Assembly (NCBI GenBank): GCA_947626185.1 | Contig: CANQRD010000007.1 | Coordinates: forward strand, 1 to 46,135 | DNA: 46,135 nt | From: an uncultured Flavobacterium sp. | GTDB lineage: Bacteria; Bacteroidota; Bacteroidia; Flavobacteriales; Flavobacteriaceae | Direction of reading: 5' to 3' | Shown here: piece after piece, positions 1 through 8,644 of the stretch | Layout: each line of letters starts with the position of its first letter | How positions within the stretch are numbered: position 1 is the stretch's first letter | The notes under the pieces: model-generated | What the model was told of the DNA's origin: nothing | Database searches by the model: none | What the model saw: only the letters and a program-made list of their open reading frames with translations | Made by a program: the position numbers and the translations under genes

Positions 1-909
1 TTTTTAACTTTTGGTAATTCAGATCAAATTCAGTTAGGTGAATGGGTATTAGCTGTTGGTAATCCTTACAACCTTACCTCAACGGTTACTGCTGGTATCA
101 TTTCTGCCAAAGCCAGAAACTTATCGGAAGGCGGAATACAGTCTTTTATTCAAACAGATGCTGCAATAAATCCCGGAAATAGTGGTGGCGCATTGGTAAA
201 CGTACAAGGAGAATTAATTGGTATAAACACAATGATTTCATCTACCACTGGTTCTTATGTAGGCTATGCTTTTGCTGTACCGTCAAATGTTACCAAAAAA
301 ATTGTAGAAGATTTATTACAATATGGCAATGTACAACAGGGTGTTTTAGGCGTTGCTGGTTTTGAACTGAATAAAACTATTGCTAAAAACTTAAATTTAT
401 CAACTGATAAAGGATTTTATATTCAGTCAATAGTAAAAAATTCAGATGCTGAAAAAATCAACCTAAAAAATGGCGATGTAATAACTTCTATAAATGGAAA
501 AAACATTTCATCATTTGTAGATATAAAAAATATTTTAAATACGAAACGCCCTGGAGATAGTGTACAAATTACAGTAGTGAGTGGTAATCAAACAATGGAT
601 AAAGAAATTCGGTTAATTCCTACTACTATTGAAACATTTACATTTAAAGGCTTTGAATTTGAAAATCTTTCTACACCAGAAAAAAACAAATACAATATTA
701 ATTATGGCGTAAGAATTGCAGAAATGACAAATCAAAAATACCAAAAATATCATTCAGAATTAGCTAATGGAATCTTACTTTCTATCAATTCACAAAAAGT
801 TCAAAATGTAGAACAAGTCAAAAAACTTTTTAACACTTTTGAAAAAAAAGGTAGTATTGAATTAGAAATACTGACAACAACTAGCAAAGTCATTAAACTT
901 TTTTTATAA
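1..909 (+). CDS. HtrA/Deg-family periplasmic serine protease, 3' part
   Basis: The reading frame is open from base 1, so this is the C-terminal part of a gene that begins upstream; the ORF-track start at 193 is only an internal Met/Val region. The visible part carries the end of the trypsin-like domain, with the strand [13 protein letters not shown] and the nucleophile motif NPGNSGGAL (the Ser is the catalytic residue). Two PDZ-like regions follow; the first is clear ([10 protein letters not shown], then [12 protein letters not shown]) and the second, near the C terminus, is degenerate. The catalytic His and Asp would lie outside the window. Family role: ATP-independent protease/chaperone that degrades misfolded envelope proteins. 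I see no hairpin after the stop; the next gene has its own promoter. Confidence 0.93.
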   Translation, partial: FLTFGNSDQIQLGEWVLAVGNPYNLTSTVTAGIISAKARNLSEGGIQSFIQTDAAINPGNSGGALVNVQGELIGINTMISSTTGSYVGYAFAVPSNVTKKIVEDLLQYGNVQQGVLGVAGFELNKTIAKNLNLSTDKGFYIQSIVKNSDAEKINLKNGDVITSINGKNISSFVDIKNILNTKRPGDSVQITVVSGNQTMDKEIRLIPTTIETFTFKGFEFENLSTPEKNKYNINYGVRIAEMTNQKYQKYHSELANGILLSINSQKVQNVEQVKKLFNTFEKKGSIELEILTTTSKVIKLFL

Positions 910-944
910 TAATGAACAAAAAAATGATCCATTTTTTTCTCTTT

Positions 945-973
945 GCTTTATTCACAAAAAAAGCAGACTTTTG
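945..973 (+). promoter_or_regulatory. Predicted Bacteroidota promoter of the GAPDH gene
   Basis: TTTG ends at 945 and is followed after 20 bp by GACTTTTG (966-973), one base off the TAnnTTTG -7 consensus. Transcription would start near 980, giving a leader of roughly 25 nt. The same -7 variant and 20-bp spacing occur before the DUF3276 gene at 45.57 kb. Confidence 0.5.
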
Positions 974-1005
974 CACTAACTTTTTACAACACAATCTAAC
1001 ACAAT

Positions 1006-2454
1006 ATGAAAGATACTAATTTATACGAAAAAGAATTAGCTTTTCAAGCAGATAGAAGAAAAGCTTGCGTAGAATTTATTAAAATCACAAGTGATTTATG
1101 GTTTGATAGATCTATTGAGCTTTTAATGTTCCGCAATCAACTGATCGACCGTAGTGTAAGTGATATCATTAACTTACACGAATATTCAGCAAAATTTGTT
1201 GAAAAACCAATCAACATTTTCGATACAGTAGAGATAGCTAGAGCAATTCAACAAGCAGATTTACCACCTTCAAGAATCGATATTGGTCGTTTAACTTACG
1301 AATATCATTTAGAAGACAACAAATATGAAAACGCTTTATCTTTTGTAGTTAGTAAACTTAAAGATGCTAAAAACACAGAAGAAATTGTTCCTAAAGATGT
1401 AGTACTTTACGGTTTTGGTCGTATTGGTCGTTTATTAGCTCGTGAGTTAATGAACAAAGTAGGAAAAGGACAACAAATGCGTTTAAGAGCAATTGTAACT
1501 CGCGATAAAAATGATGCTGTTTTGTTAGAAAAAAGAGCTTCTTTATTGAAATACGATTCTGTTCATGGTGATTTTGAAGGTTCTGTAATTGCAGATCCAG
1601 ATAATAATGCTTTAATCATTAACGGTACAACCGTACACATGATTTCTGCCGCTACTCCTGAAGAAATTGACTATACTGCTTTTGATATTGACAATGCATT
1701 AATCATTGACAACACAGGGGCATTTACAACTGAAGAGGCGTTAAAACGTCACTTATCATCAAAAGGTGCTTCAAAAGTAATATTAACAGCCCCAGGAAAA
1801 GGTGTTCCAAACATCGTACACGGAGTAAACCACAACGAATACAGCCCAGTAGAAGTTGATATTTGGTCTGCTGCTTCTTGTACTACCAACGCAATTACTC
1901 CAATTTTAAAAGTAATGGAAGATAATTTTGGTGTAGTTAAAGGTCACTTAGAAACTATTCACGCATACACAAACGACCAAAACTTGGTTGATAATATGCA
2001 CAAAAAATACCGCCGTGGTAGAGCTGCTGCTTTAAACATGGTAATTACAGAAACTGGTGCGGGAAGCGCAGTTGCTAAAGCATTACCAGCATTAGCGGGT
2101 AAATTAACGTCTAATGCAATTAGAGTACCTGTTCCAAATGGTTCATTGGTAGTACTAAATTTAGAGTTAGAAAAAGCTACTTCAGTAGAAGAATTAAATG
2201 AGGTAATGCGCAAAGCTGCTTTAGAAGGAGATTTGGTAGAACAAATTAAATATTCTATGAACAACGAATTAGTATCTTCTGATATCGTTGGAACTTCAGC
2301 TCCAGCTATTTTTGATAGTAAAGCAACAATTACATCGGCAGATGGTAAAAATGTTGTATTATATGTTTGGTATGATAACGAATATGGCTACAGCCACCAA
2401 GTTATTCGCTTAGCTAAATATGTAGCTCAAGTAAGAAGATATACTTACTATTAG
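1006..2454 (+). CDS. gap: Glyceraldehyde-3-phosphate dehydrogenase with N-terminal extension
   Basis: NAD(P)-dependent oxidoreductase of glycolysis/gluconeogenesis that interconverts glyceraldehyde-3-phosphate and 1,3-bisphosphoglycerate. The Rossmann start GFGRIGRLLARE is at about residue 137 and the catalytic motif SAASCTTNAITP near residue 290, with the nucleophilic Cys present. WYDNEYGYSHQVIRLAKY marks the normal C terminus. At 482 aa it is about 140 residues longer than ordinary GAPDH (~335 aa); the extra part is a charged, mostly helical N-terminal segment with no motif I recognise. Extended GAPDHs of this kind occur in Bacteroidota beside a standard-length one, so this may be a specialised paralogue; that is inference. 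It is monocistronic, with its own promoter and terminator. Confidence 0.95.
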   Translation: MKDTNLYEKELAFQADRRKACVEFIKITSDLWFDRSIELLMFRNQLIDRSVSDIINLHEYSAKFVEKPINIFDTVEIARAIQQADLPPSRIDIGRLTYEYHLEDNKYENALSFVVSKLKDAKNTEEIVPKDVVLYGFGRIGRLLARELMNKVGKGQQMRLRAIVTRDKNDAVLLEKRASLLKYDSVHGDFEGSVIADPDNNALIINGTTVHMISAATPEEIDYTAFDIDNALIIDNTGAFTTEEALKRHLSSKGASKVILTAPGKGVPNIVHGVNHNEYSPVEVDIWSAASCTTNAITPILKVMEDNFGVVKGHLETIHAYTNDQNLVDNMHKKYRRGRAAALNMVITETGAGSAVAKALPALAGKLTSNAIRVPVPNGSLVVLNLELEKATSVEELNEVMRKAALEGDLVEQIKYSMNNELVSSDIVGTSAPAIFDSKATITSADGKNVVLYVWYDNEYGYSHQVIRLAKYVAQVRRYTYY

Positions 2455-2472
2455 TAGATAATCAATATAATT

Positions 2473-2503
2473 AAAAAGCTCGAGTATTCACTCGAGCTTT
2501 TTT
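2473..2503 (+). terminator. Intrinsic terminator after GAPDH gene
   Basis: Perfect 12-bp stem (AAAAAGCTCGAG / CTCGAGCTTTTT) with loop TATTCA, running into a T-rich tract. It starts 19 bp after the GAPDH stop codon. Confidence 0.9.
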
Positions 2504-2592
2504 GTTTTATACTTTCAAATTAGCAAGTTATTTAATTTTTTGACTAATAGAAGTTAAAAGGATTTGAGTACAATTATTACACAAATAATAAG

Positions 2593-2600
2593 TACTTTTG
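2593..2600 (+). promoter_or_regulatory. Predicted -7 box (TACTTTTG) of prfC
   Basis: TACTTTTG matches TAnnTTTG exactly and lies 19 bp before the prfC ATG. The nearest TTG upstream (2564-2566) is 26 bp away, longer than the usual spacing, so only the -7 box is assigned. Confidence 0.45.
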
Positions 2601-2619
2601 TGACCTAAATTTTTAACTG

Positions 2620-4209
2620 ATGAGTTTTTTAACAGAAATTGAACGCAGACGAACATTTGGTGTAATTGCTCACCCCGATGCTGGTAAAACAACCTTAACA
2701 GAAAAACTATTACTTTTTGGTGGTGCTATTCAAGAAGCAGGTGCCGTAAAGAATAATAAAATCAAAAAAGGGGCAACTTCCGATTTTATGGAAATTGAGC
2801 GCCAGAGAGGAATTTCAGTAGCTACATCCGTTCTTGCTTTTAATTACAAAGACAAAAAAATTAATATTTTAGATACTCCTGGTCACAAAGACTTTGCTGA
2901 AGATACATTTAGAACTCTAACAGCTGTAGACAGTGTTATTGTAGTAATAGACGTAGCAAAAGGTGTAGAGGAACAAACTGAAAAATTGGTTGAAGTTTGT
3001 AGAATGAGAAAAATCCCAATGATTGTTTTCATCAACAAATTAGACCGTGAAGGTAGAGATGCTTTTGATTTAATGGATGAAGTTGAACAAAAACTACAAT
3101 TGCGAGTAACTCCATTAAGTTATCCTATTGGAATGGGATACGATTTTAAAGGTATATATAATATTTGGGAAAAAAACGTTAACCTATTTACTGACGATAG
3201 TCGTAAAAACATTGAAGACGTAATAAATATATCAGACATTAATTCCAACGAATTAAACTCTTTAATTGGCGATAAAGCTGCTGGTAAACTTAGAGAAGAA
3301 TTAGAATTAATTGAAGGAATCTATCCAAATTTTGATAGAGACCAATATATTAACGGTGAATTACAACCTGTATTTTTCGGTTCTGCTTTAAATAATTTTG
3401 GAGTAAGAGAATTACTAGATTGTTTTATTCAAATTGCACCATCGCCAAGAGCAAAAGATTCAGATACGCGTTTGGTAGAACCTACAGAAGATAAATTCTC
3501 GGGATTTGTTTTTAAAATTCACGCAAATATGGATCCAAAACACCGCGACCGTTTAGCATTTATCAAAATTGTGTCAGGTACTTTTGAAAGAAACACACCA
3601 TACTTACACGTAAGACAAAATAAGAAATTAAAATTCTCCAGTCCGAATGCTTTCTTTGCTGAGAAAAAAGAAATTGTGGATATTTCTTACGCTGGAGATA
3701 TTGTAGGTTTACACGATACTGGAAACTTTAAAATTGGAGATACACTTACTGAAGGTGAAGTCATGCAATTTAAAGGAATTCCAAATTTCTCTCCAGAACA
3801 CTTCAGATATATTAACAATGCCGATCCAATGAAATCTAAGCAATTAGAAAAAGGAATTGACCAGTTGATGGATGAAGGTGTGGCTCAGCTTTTTACTCTA
3901 GAAATGAATGGTAGAAAAGTAATCGGAACTGTTGGAGCTCTACAATATGAAGTTATTCAATACCGTTTAGAACACGAATACGGTGCTAAATGTATTTATG
4001 AAAACTTTCCTGCGTATAAAGCTTGTTGGGTACAACCTGATGACCCAAAAAATGAAGAGTTTAAAGAGTTTAAGCGTATTAAACAAAAATTTCTTGCTCA
4101 TGATAAATCAGGACAATTAGTTTTCTTAGCAGATAGTGAATTTTCAATTCAAATGACACAAAGCAAATTCCCTTCAGTAAAATTACGTTTTACATCAGAA
4201 GAAATTTAA
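2620..4209 (+). CDS. prfC: Peptide chain release factor 3
   Basis: Translational GTPase that removes RF1/RF2 from the ribosome after peptide release. G-domain motifs in order: G1 AHPDAGKTTLTEKLL (~17), the RF3-type switch region RQRGISVATSV (~63), G3 DTPGHKDFAEDT (~85), G4 NKLDR (~139). Domain 2 and the RF3 C-terminal domain follow. The length of 529 aa is typical of RF3, and the RGISVATSV and AHPDAGKTT variants separate it from EF-G and TypA. It is flanked by terminators on both sides and so is a single-gene unit. Confidence 0.97.
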   Translation: MSFLTEIERRRTFGVIAHPDAGKTTLTEKLLLFGGAIQEAGAVKNNKIKKGATSDFMEIERQRGISVATSVLAFNYKDKKINILDTPGHKDFAEDTFRTLTAVDSVIVVIDVAKGVEEQTEKLVEVCRMRKIPMIVFINKLDREGRDAFDLMDEVEQKLQLRVTPLSYPIGMGYDFKGIYNIWEKNVNLFTDDSRKNIEDVINISDINSNELNSLIGDKAAGKLREELELIEGIYPNFDRDQYINGELQPVFFGSALNNFGVRELLDCFIQIAPSPRAKDSDTRLVEPTEDKFSGFVFKIHANMDPKHRDRLAFIKIVSGTFERNTPYLHVRQNKKLKFSSPNAFFAEKKEIVDISYAGDIVGLHDTGNFKIGDTLTEGEVMQFKGIPNFSPEHFRYINNADPMKSKQLEKGIDQLMDEGVAQLFTLEMNGRKVIGTVGALQYEVIQYRLEHEYGAKCIYENFPAYKACWVQPDDPKNEEFKEFKRIKQKFLAHDKSGQLVFLADSEFSIQMTQSKFPSVKLRFTSEEI

Positions 4210-4220
4210 GCATAATGAAT

Positions 4221-4252
4221 AAAAAACGCTTAAGATATCTTAAGCGTTTTTT
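4221..4252. terminator. Bidirectional terminator between prfC and yajC
   Basis: Perfect palindrome AAAAAACGCTTAAGAT / ATCTTAAGCGTTTTTT with the A- and T-tracts on opposite sides. It can terminate both convergent genes, prfC (+) and yajC (-). Confidence 0.9.
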
Positions 4253-4260
4253 ATTTTAAA

Positions 4261-4536
4261 CTATTTTTTCTCATTTAGCTTCAAACTCATATCCATAGAT
4301 ATTGCCGAACGCTCCATAAGTAATTTACCTGCCATTGTTTCTACAACAACTGTTGTTTCGTTTAATTCTCCAATTCTTCCGTGTAAACCAGACTTTGTAA
4401 CTATACGATCGCCTACTTTTAAATTAGCTTCATATTGCTTTTCTTGTTTCATTTTCTTTTGTTGCGGTCTAATCATAAAGAAATAAATCGCTACAAAAAT
4501 GAAAATCATTGGTAAAAACTGTTGTATACCTTCCAT
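4261..4536 (-). CDS. yajC: Preprotein translocase subunit YajC
   Basis: Small accessory subunit of the SecDF-YajC complex at the inner membrane. The 91-aa protein has one N-terminal membrane segment (residues ~7-22, LPMIFIFVAIYFFMIRPQ) followed by the family hallmark RPQQKKMKQ and a basic cytoplasmic domain with VGDRIVTKSGLHGRIG. Size and motif order are typical. It is the last gene of the nusB-DUF1573-yajC transcription unit, 22 bp behind the DUF1573 gene, and ends at the shared bidirectional terminator. Confidence 0.95.
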   Translation of the reverse strand: MEGIQQFLPMIFIFVAIYFFMIRPQQKKMKQEKQYEANLKVGDRIVTKSGLHGRIGELNETTVVVETMAGKLLMERSAISMDMSLKLNEKK

Positions 4537-4558
4537 TCTTATAATTTAAGTATTAATA

Positions 4559-5014
4559 TTAATTAGCAGCTGGAGCCACATTTGCTTTAATAGTCAAATG
4601 TTCTTCTCCAGTTTCTGTATTTGTAGTTATAGTAACTGTTTTTTGTTGTTGACCTACTGCACTTGTTTGGAATCTAACTTTTAATTTAGAAGTTTCTCCA
4701 GGTTTAATAGGTGTTTTCTGGTATTCTGGCACCGTACATCCACAAGTAGCTCTAGCGTCTATAATAAGTAAATCAGCATTTCCGGTATTAGTAAATTCAA
4801 ATTCTGTTTCTACTGCTTCGTTATTTCCAATATTTCCGAAATCATGAACTAATTCATTAAACTGCATTACTGGAGTTCCATTAGCCACTTTTTCTGCTGC
4901 ACTTTGCTCTAAATTTGCAACGCTTTCTTCACTAATTCTGCTAGACGCGTCATTTTTTTTACATGCTGTCAATGACAATAACGCAATACATGACAATACA
5001 ATTACTTTTTTCAT
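4559..5014 (-). CDS. DUF1573-domain lipoprotein
   Basis: The N terminus is a lipoprotein signal peptide, MKKVIVLSCIALLSLTAC, with lipobox LTAC, so the mature protein should be membrane-anchored. The rest (~50-150) is a DUF1573 immunoglobulin-like domain: VHDFGNIGNNEAVETEFEFTNTGN, then DARATCGCTVPEY and KPGETSKLKVRF. The conserved TCGCT motif of the family is present. Molecular function is unknown; the domain resembles the ASH/HYDIN group of beta-sandwiches. It lies between nusB and yajC on the same strand with small gaps, so it is co-transcribed. The family and lipidation are clear; the role is not. Confidence 0.93.
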   Translation of the reverse strand: MKKVIVLSCIALLSLTACKKNDASSRISEESVANLEQSAAEKVANGTPVMQFNELVHDFGNIGNNEAVETEFEFTNTGNADLLIIDARATCGCTVPEYQKTPIKPGETSKLKVRFQTSAVGQQQKTVTITTNTETGEEHLTIKANVAPAAN

Positions 5015-5045
5015 ATACTATTTAATTCACTGGTTAATATTATTT

Positions 5046-5987
5046 TTACAATAATCCTTTCCCTATTTTTTGCAGTCTTCCGTCTGCTTCTAATTCTTTG
5101 GAAATATTATCTAAAATACCGTTGATAAATATACTACTTTTTGGAGTAGAATATTCTTTTGCAAGTTCTAAATATTCATTAATTGTTACTTTAACCGGTA
5201 TTGAAGAAAAACGCAGCATTTCGCAAATAGCCATTCTCAAAATCATAATATCTATAGCAGCAATACGTTCTTTATCCCAATTTGGTGTTTTTCCATCATA
5301 TTCTTTAGATAATTCCCGACTGTTTAAAAAAGTTCGTTTAAATAAATTAAGCGCAAACTCTTTATCTTCTTCATCTTTAAAAACTCTTGGCACAAAAAAG
5401 TTTTCGTCTTTTTGTTTCAATTGTCTTAATTGTTTTTGAATTAAAGTATTTACCACTGGTAAATCATCTACCCAAGTAAGTTTTGTATCTTCTAAAAACT
5501 CGTATACTCTCTCATTTGGAGCAATAATTTCTGTATACAAATCTACAATAAAGTCTTTATCTGCCTCAAATGATCTGACAGTTGATTGCATATAATTTTT
5601 ATACAATTCACTTTGTTTAATTTCATCTAAGATCATTTGAACATATTGATCATTTTTCTGCCAATAAGTCATTGATCGCTCTTCTACTTTATTAGTGATA
5701 GAACTAGAGTCGGTTAATAATACCAACACTTTGTTTTCGATAAATTTCTTATTAGGATTGCGTTCTTCCTTTGTAGCTAAATGTTTTTTCTGAGAAATAT
5801 CTATGTAGTCTGCTTCTCTTTTTCGAATTTCAACCATTAATGTCAACATCAATAAATACAATTCTTGTATACTATCCATGCTATGAGTTAAAAATTTCTC
5901 CCCAATCTGTACTTGATCAGAATTGCTTTGGTGCAAAGCATAAAGTGTTTGCATCACTTTGATACGAATGTGTCTTCGATTTAACAT
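5046..5987 (-). CDS. nusB: Transcription antitermination factor NusB (long Bacteroidota form)
   Basis: NusB binds boxA RNA with NusE (S10) and supports antitermination of rRNA transcription. The start MLNRRHIRIKVMQTLYAL is the typical NusB helix 1, and the C-terminal part (~210-300) carries the rest of the fold: EFALNLFKRTF, WDKERIAAIDIMILRMAICEM and PVKVTINEYLELAKEYSTPKSSIFINGILDNI. At 313 aa it is about twice the classical ~140 aa. The extra ~170 residues are inserted between helix 1 and the remaining domain and are rich in charged, helical sequence. It is the first gene of its operon, behind a TACCTTTG promoter. Confidence 0.93.
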   Translation of the reverse strand: MLNRRHIRIKVMQTLYALHQSNSDQVQIGEKFLTHSMDSIQELYLLMLTLMVEIRKREADYIDISQKKHLATKEERNPNKKFIENKVLVLLTDSSSITNKVEERSMTYWQKNDQYVQMILDEIKQSELYKNYMQSTVRSFEADKDFIVDLYTEIIAPNERVYEFLEDTKLTWVDDLPVVNTLIQKQLRQLKQKDENFFVPRVFKDEEDKEFALNLFKRTFLNSRELSKEYDGKTPNWDKERIAAIDIMILRMAICEMLRFSSIPVKVTINEYLELAKEYSTPKSSIFINGILDNISKELEADGRLQKIGKGLL

Positions 5988-6028
5988 GCTACTTAAGAAC
6001 TTATAATGTGAGTTTTATTTTGAGCCAA

Positions 6029-6061
6029 CAAAGGTAAAATATTATTTAAATTAAAATACAA
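6029..6061 (-). promoter_or_regulatory. Predicted promoter of nusB-DUF1573-yajC
   Basis: On the minus strand TTG (6059-6061) is followed after 22 bp by TACCTTTG (6029-6036), an exact TAnnTTTG. The nusB start codon is about 40 nt downstream. Confidence 0.6.
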
Positions 6062-6279
6062 TCCCTACAAAAGTTTATTGGGTTTTAACTTCATTTTAAG
6101 TTTACCATTCACTAGCCATAATAATTATAAAAACTATTAGTAGAAACAAACAAACATTTTTCATTCAAATTACAGACCAACAACCACATAATGTTGCTTA
6201 AAGTGTCTGTTTTTTAATTATTTCAACAATTTAACGTACGGTAATGTGTAAAATAGTTTCAACCTGTTCTATTAATTTA
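6037..6279. other. Divergent intergenic region nusB / udk
   Basis: This is the AT-rich gap between the two divergent operons (about 318 bp in full). Apart from the two promoters at its edges I see no gene, RNA or convincing hairpin in it. Confidence 0.5.
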
Positions 6280-6287
6280 TATTTTTG
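6280..6287 (+). promoter_or_regulatory. Predicted -7 box (TATTTTTG) of the udk operon
   Basis: TATTTTTG matches TAnnTTTG and lies 18 bp before the ATG at 6306. It overlaps the TTG (6285) used as start in the ORF track, which argues against that start. No well-spaced TTG was found upstream. Confidence 0.5.
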
Positions 6288-6305
6288 CTAAAAAAACAAA
6301 CAAAC

Positions 6306-6914
6306 ATGTTAATTATCGGAATCGCTGGAGGTACTGGAAGTGGAAAAACTACTGTAGTTCACCAAATTATGAATGAATTACCAGAAACAGAAGTAGGCAT
6401 CATTTCACAAGACTCTTATTACAAAGCAACAGACAATCTTAATTTCGAAGAAAGAACGCTAATCAATTTTGATCACCCAAGATCCATTGATTTTGATTTA
6501 TTGGTGCAACACTTAAAAGAACTAAAAGCTGGAAACAGCATTAATCAACCAGTTTACTCTTTTGTTAAACACAACAGAACAGACGATTACATAATTACTC
6601 ACCCAAGAAAAGTAATGATTATTGAAGGGATTTTAATCTTGTGTAATCCTGAATTAAGAGATTTGTGCGATATTAAAGTTTTTGTACATGCAGATTCTGA
6701 CGAAAGACTTATTAGACGCTTAAAGCGTGATATAGCCGAACGTGGTCGTGATATGATAGAAGTATTAAATCGCTATCAAAACACATTAAAACCAATGCAC
6801 GATCAGTTCATAGAGCCTTCAAAAGCGTATGCTGACATTATTATTCCAAACGACACTTACAATACAGTTGCAATTGATATTGTTCGTACTGTTATTAATG
6901 AGAAAATAGGTTAA
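6306..6914 (+). CDS. udk: Uridine kinase
   Basis: Phosphorylates uridine and cytidine to UMP and CMP (pyrimidine salvage). The P-loop GIAGGTGSGKTTVV lies at residues ~5-18. ISQDSYYK and the FDHPRSIDFDLL nucleoside-binding region follow, then IIEGILILCNPELRDL (Walker B-like) and RRLKRDIAERGRD. About 202 aa from this start, typical for Udk. I place the start at ATG 6306 because the ORF-track TTG start at 6285 falls in the predicted -7 box. First gene of udk-divIC-mutA-mutB; the next gene follows after 18 bp. Confidence 0.95.
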   Translation: MLIIGIAGGTGSGKTTVVHQIMNELPETEVGIISQDSYYKATDNLNFEERTLINFDHPRSIDFDLLVQHLKELKAGNSINQPVYSFVKHNRTDDYIITHPRKVMIIEGILILCNPELRDLCDIKVFVHADSDERLIRRLKRDIAERGRDMIEVLNRYQNTLKPMHDQFIEPSKAYADIIIPNDTYNTVAIDIVRTVINEKIG

Positions 6915-6932
6915 CTTTATAAAAAAAAACCA

Positions 6933-7253
6933 ATGAATAGTAAGGAAGCTTTTATTCGACTAAAAATTATCCGCATATTGAGAAATCCTTTTTTCTTAAT
7001 TACTCTTGGTTTTATTATCTGGATTACTTTCTTTGACAGTTATTCTCTTATAGAGCATCAGGCTATTGATAAAGAAATAGATAAGCTTGAAGAAAGAGAA
7101 AGTTATTTTCAAACTGAAATTAATAAAGACAAACAAGCTATTAAAAACCTAAGAAATGGAGATGCCACGGAAAAATATGCTCGCGAAAAATATTATATGA
7201 AGCGAAATAACGAAGACATTTTCATTATTGAATTTGATACCATATCAAATTAA
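6933..7253 (+). CDS. Septum formation initiator family protein (DivIC/FtsB-like)
   Basis: Short bitopic membrane protein of the divisome, in a family that bridges FtsQ/DivIB and FtsL. It has a short basic cytoplasmic N terminus, one transmembrane segment at residues ~20-36 (FFLITLGFIIWITFF), then a coiled coil (~45-75, HQAIDKEIDKLEERESYFQT) and the family's C-terminal element EKYAREKYYMKRNNEDIFII. The length of 106 aa is typical. It sits between udk and mutA with short gaps, an arrangement that reflects co-transcription rather than shared function. The family is clear; whether to name it FtsB or DivIC cannot be decided from sequence alone. Confidence 0.9.
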   Translation: MNSKEAFIRLKIIRILRNPFFLITLGFIIWITFFDSYSLIEHQAIDKEIDKLEERESYFQTEINKDKQAIKNLRNGDATEKYAREKYYMKRNNEDIFIIEFDTISN

Positions 7254-7271
7254 ACTTGACAACCAATTATT

Positions 7272-8642
7272 ATGAATAATAAACTTTTTGAAGAATTTAA
7301 TAAAGTTTCGTCAAAGGAGTGGAAAAACAAAATCCAATACGAACTAAAAGGTGCCGATTATAACGACACTTTAATTTGGGAAAGTTTGGAAGGTATAAAA
7401 GTAAAACCTTTCTACCACAACGATATAGATAATACGTCTATTAGTATTGCTACACAAACGTCATCTTTTAAAATCGTTCAATCGATCTATGTTTTTGATG
7501 TAGAAAAGTCAATCGAAAAAACCAAAGCTTCTCTTCAAAAAGGAGCAGAAACTATTTATTTTACCATTGATAATACTACAATAAATTTATCGCAATTATT
7601 CGAAAATTTACCGCAAACAGCAACATATTTAGTAAAGCTTACCTTTCTTGACGAACAATATATTGAGCAAGTAAAAAAATTCCTAGACAACCAATCTTTA
7701 GATATTCATTTGCTAATTGATCCAATACATCAGCTAGTTACAAACGGAAATTGGTTTACTAATTTAGAGCAAGATTTCAAAAACGTTCAATTAGCTTTAA
7801 GTAGTAACAAGATCAATTTATGCATTAATACACAAGTATATCAAAATGCTGGAGCAAATATTGTACAGCAAATTGCTTATACATTATCACATTTAAATGA
7901 ATACTTCAATCGAATAGCTAAAATTAATCAAACAATTTACCTTCAAGTAGCGGTAGGAACTAATTACTTTTTTGAAATTGCTAAAATAAAAGCCATCCGA
8001 TTATTGGTTGATACGCTAAAAAAAGAATACAATACACATCAGTTTGATGTAAAAATTATAGCAACACCAACAAAAAGAAACAAAACATTATACGATTATA
8101 ATGTAAATATGTTGCGCACCACTACAGAGTGTATGAGCGCTATTTTGGGTGGAGCAGATTTTGTTTACAATCTTCCTTACGATGCATTGTACCATAAAGA
8201 CAATGAATTTAGCGATAGAATTGCCCGAAATCAACTGCTTATTTTAAAAGAAGAAAGTTACTTCGACATCGTTGACAATCCAACGGAAGGAACCTATTAT
8301 ATTGAACAGTTAACTATTCAGTTAGCTGAAAAAGCTTTAGACTTGTTCAAACAAATAGAAAAAGCAGACGGATTTATTACTTCATTAATTGAAGGAACAA
8401 TTCAAAGAAAAATAAACGAAGCTGCGAGTAAAGAACAAGAGCTTTTTACAACTGGAAAAGAAGTATTATTAGGAACCAATAAATATCCTAATCCACAAGA
8501 TTTTATGAGTAACGATTTGGAATTGTATCCATTTGTTAAACAAAATCCTCGCAAAACGCTAATAGCACCTATCATCGAAAGAAGATTAGCAGAGGCCTAT
8601 GAACAGCAAAGATTAGAACAGGAAAAAAACAAAACCAATTAG
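7272..8642 (+). CDS. mutA: Methylmalonyl-CoA mutase small (beta) subunit
   Basis: Non-catalytic partner of the heterodimeric adenosylcobalamin-dependent mutase that interconverts succinyl-CoA and (R)-methylmalonyl-CoA. The 456-aa protein has a degenerate mutase barrel ([28 protein letters not shown], then [30 protein letters not shown]) and lacks the C-terminal B12-binding domain and its DxHxxG motif, as expected for this subunit. The C terminus includes [12 protein letters not shown]. It ends 2 bp before mutB, so the two are translated together. In Bacteroidota this enzyme serves the succinate-propionate pathway or propionyl-CoA use. Confidence 0.94.
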   Translation: MNNKLFEEFNKVSSKEWKNKIQYELKGADYNDTLIWESLEGIKVKPFYHNDIDNTSISIATQTSSFKIVQSIYVFDVEKSIEKTKASLQKGAETIYFTIDNTTINLSQLFENLPQTATYLVKLTFLDEQYIEQVKKFLDNQSLDIHLLIDPIHQLVTNGNWFTNLEQDFKNVQLALSSNKINLCINTQVYQNAGANIVQQIAYTLSHLNEYFNRIAKINQTIYLQVAVGTNYFFEIAKIKAIRLLVDTLKKEYNTHQFDVKIIATPTKRNKTLYDYNVNMLRTTTECMSAILGGADFVYNLPYDALYHKDNEFSDRIARNQLLILKEESYFDIVDNPTEGTYYIEQLTIQLAEKALDLFKQIEKADGFITSLIEGTIQRKINEAASKEQELFTTGKEVLLGTNKYPNPQDFMSNDLELYPFVKQNPRKTLIAPIIERRLAEAYEQQRLEQEKNKTN

Positions 8643-8644
8643 TT

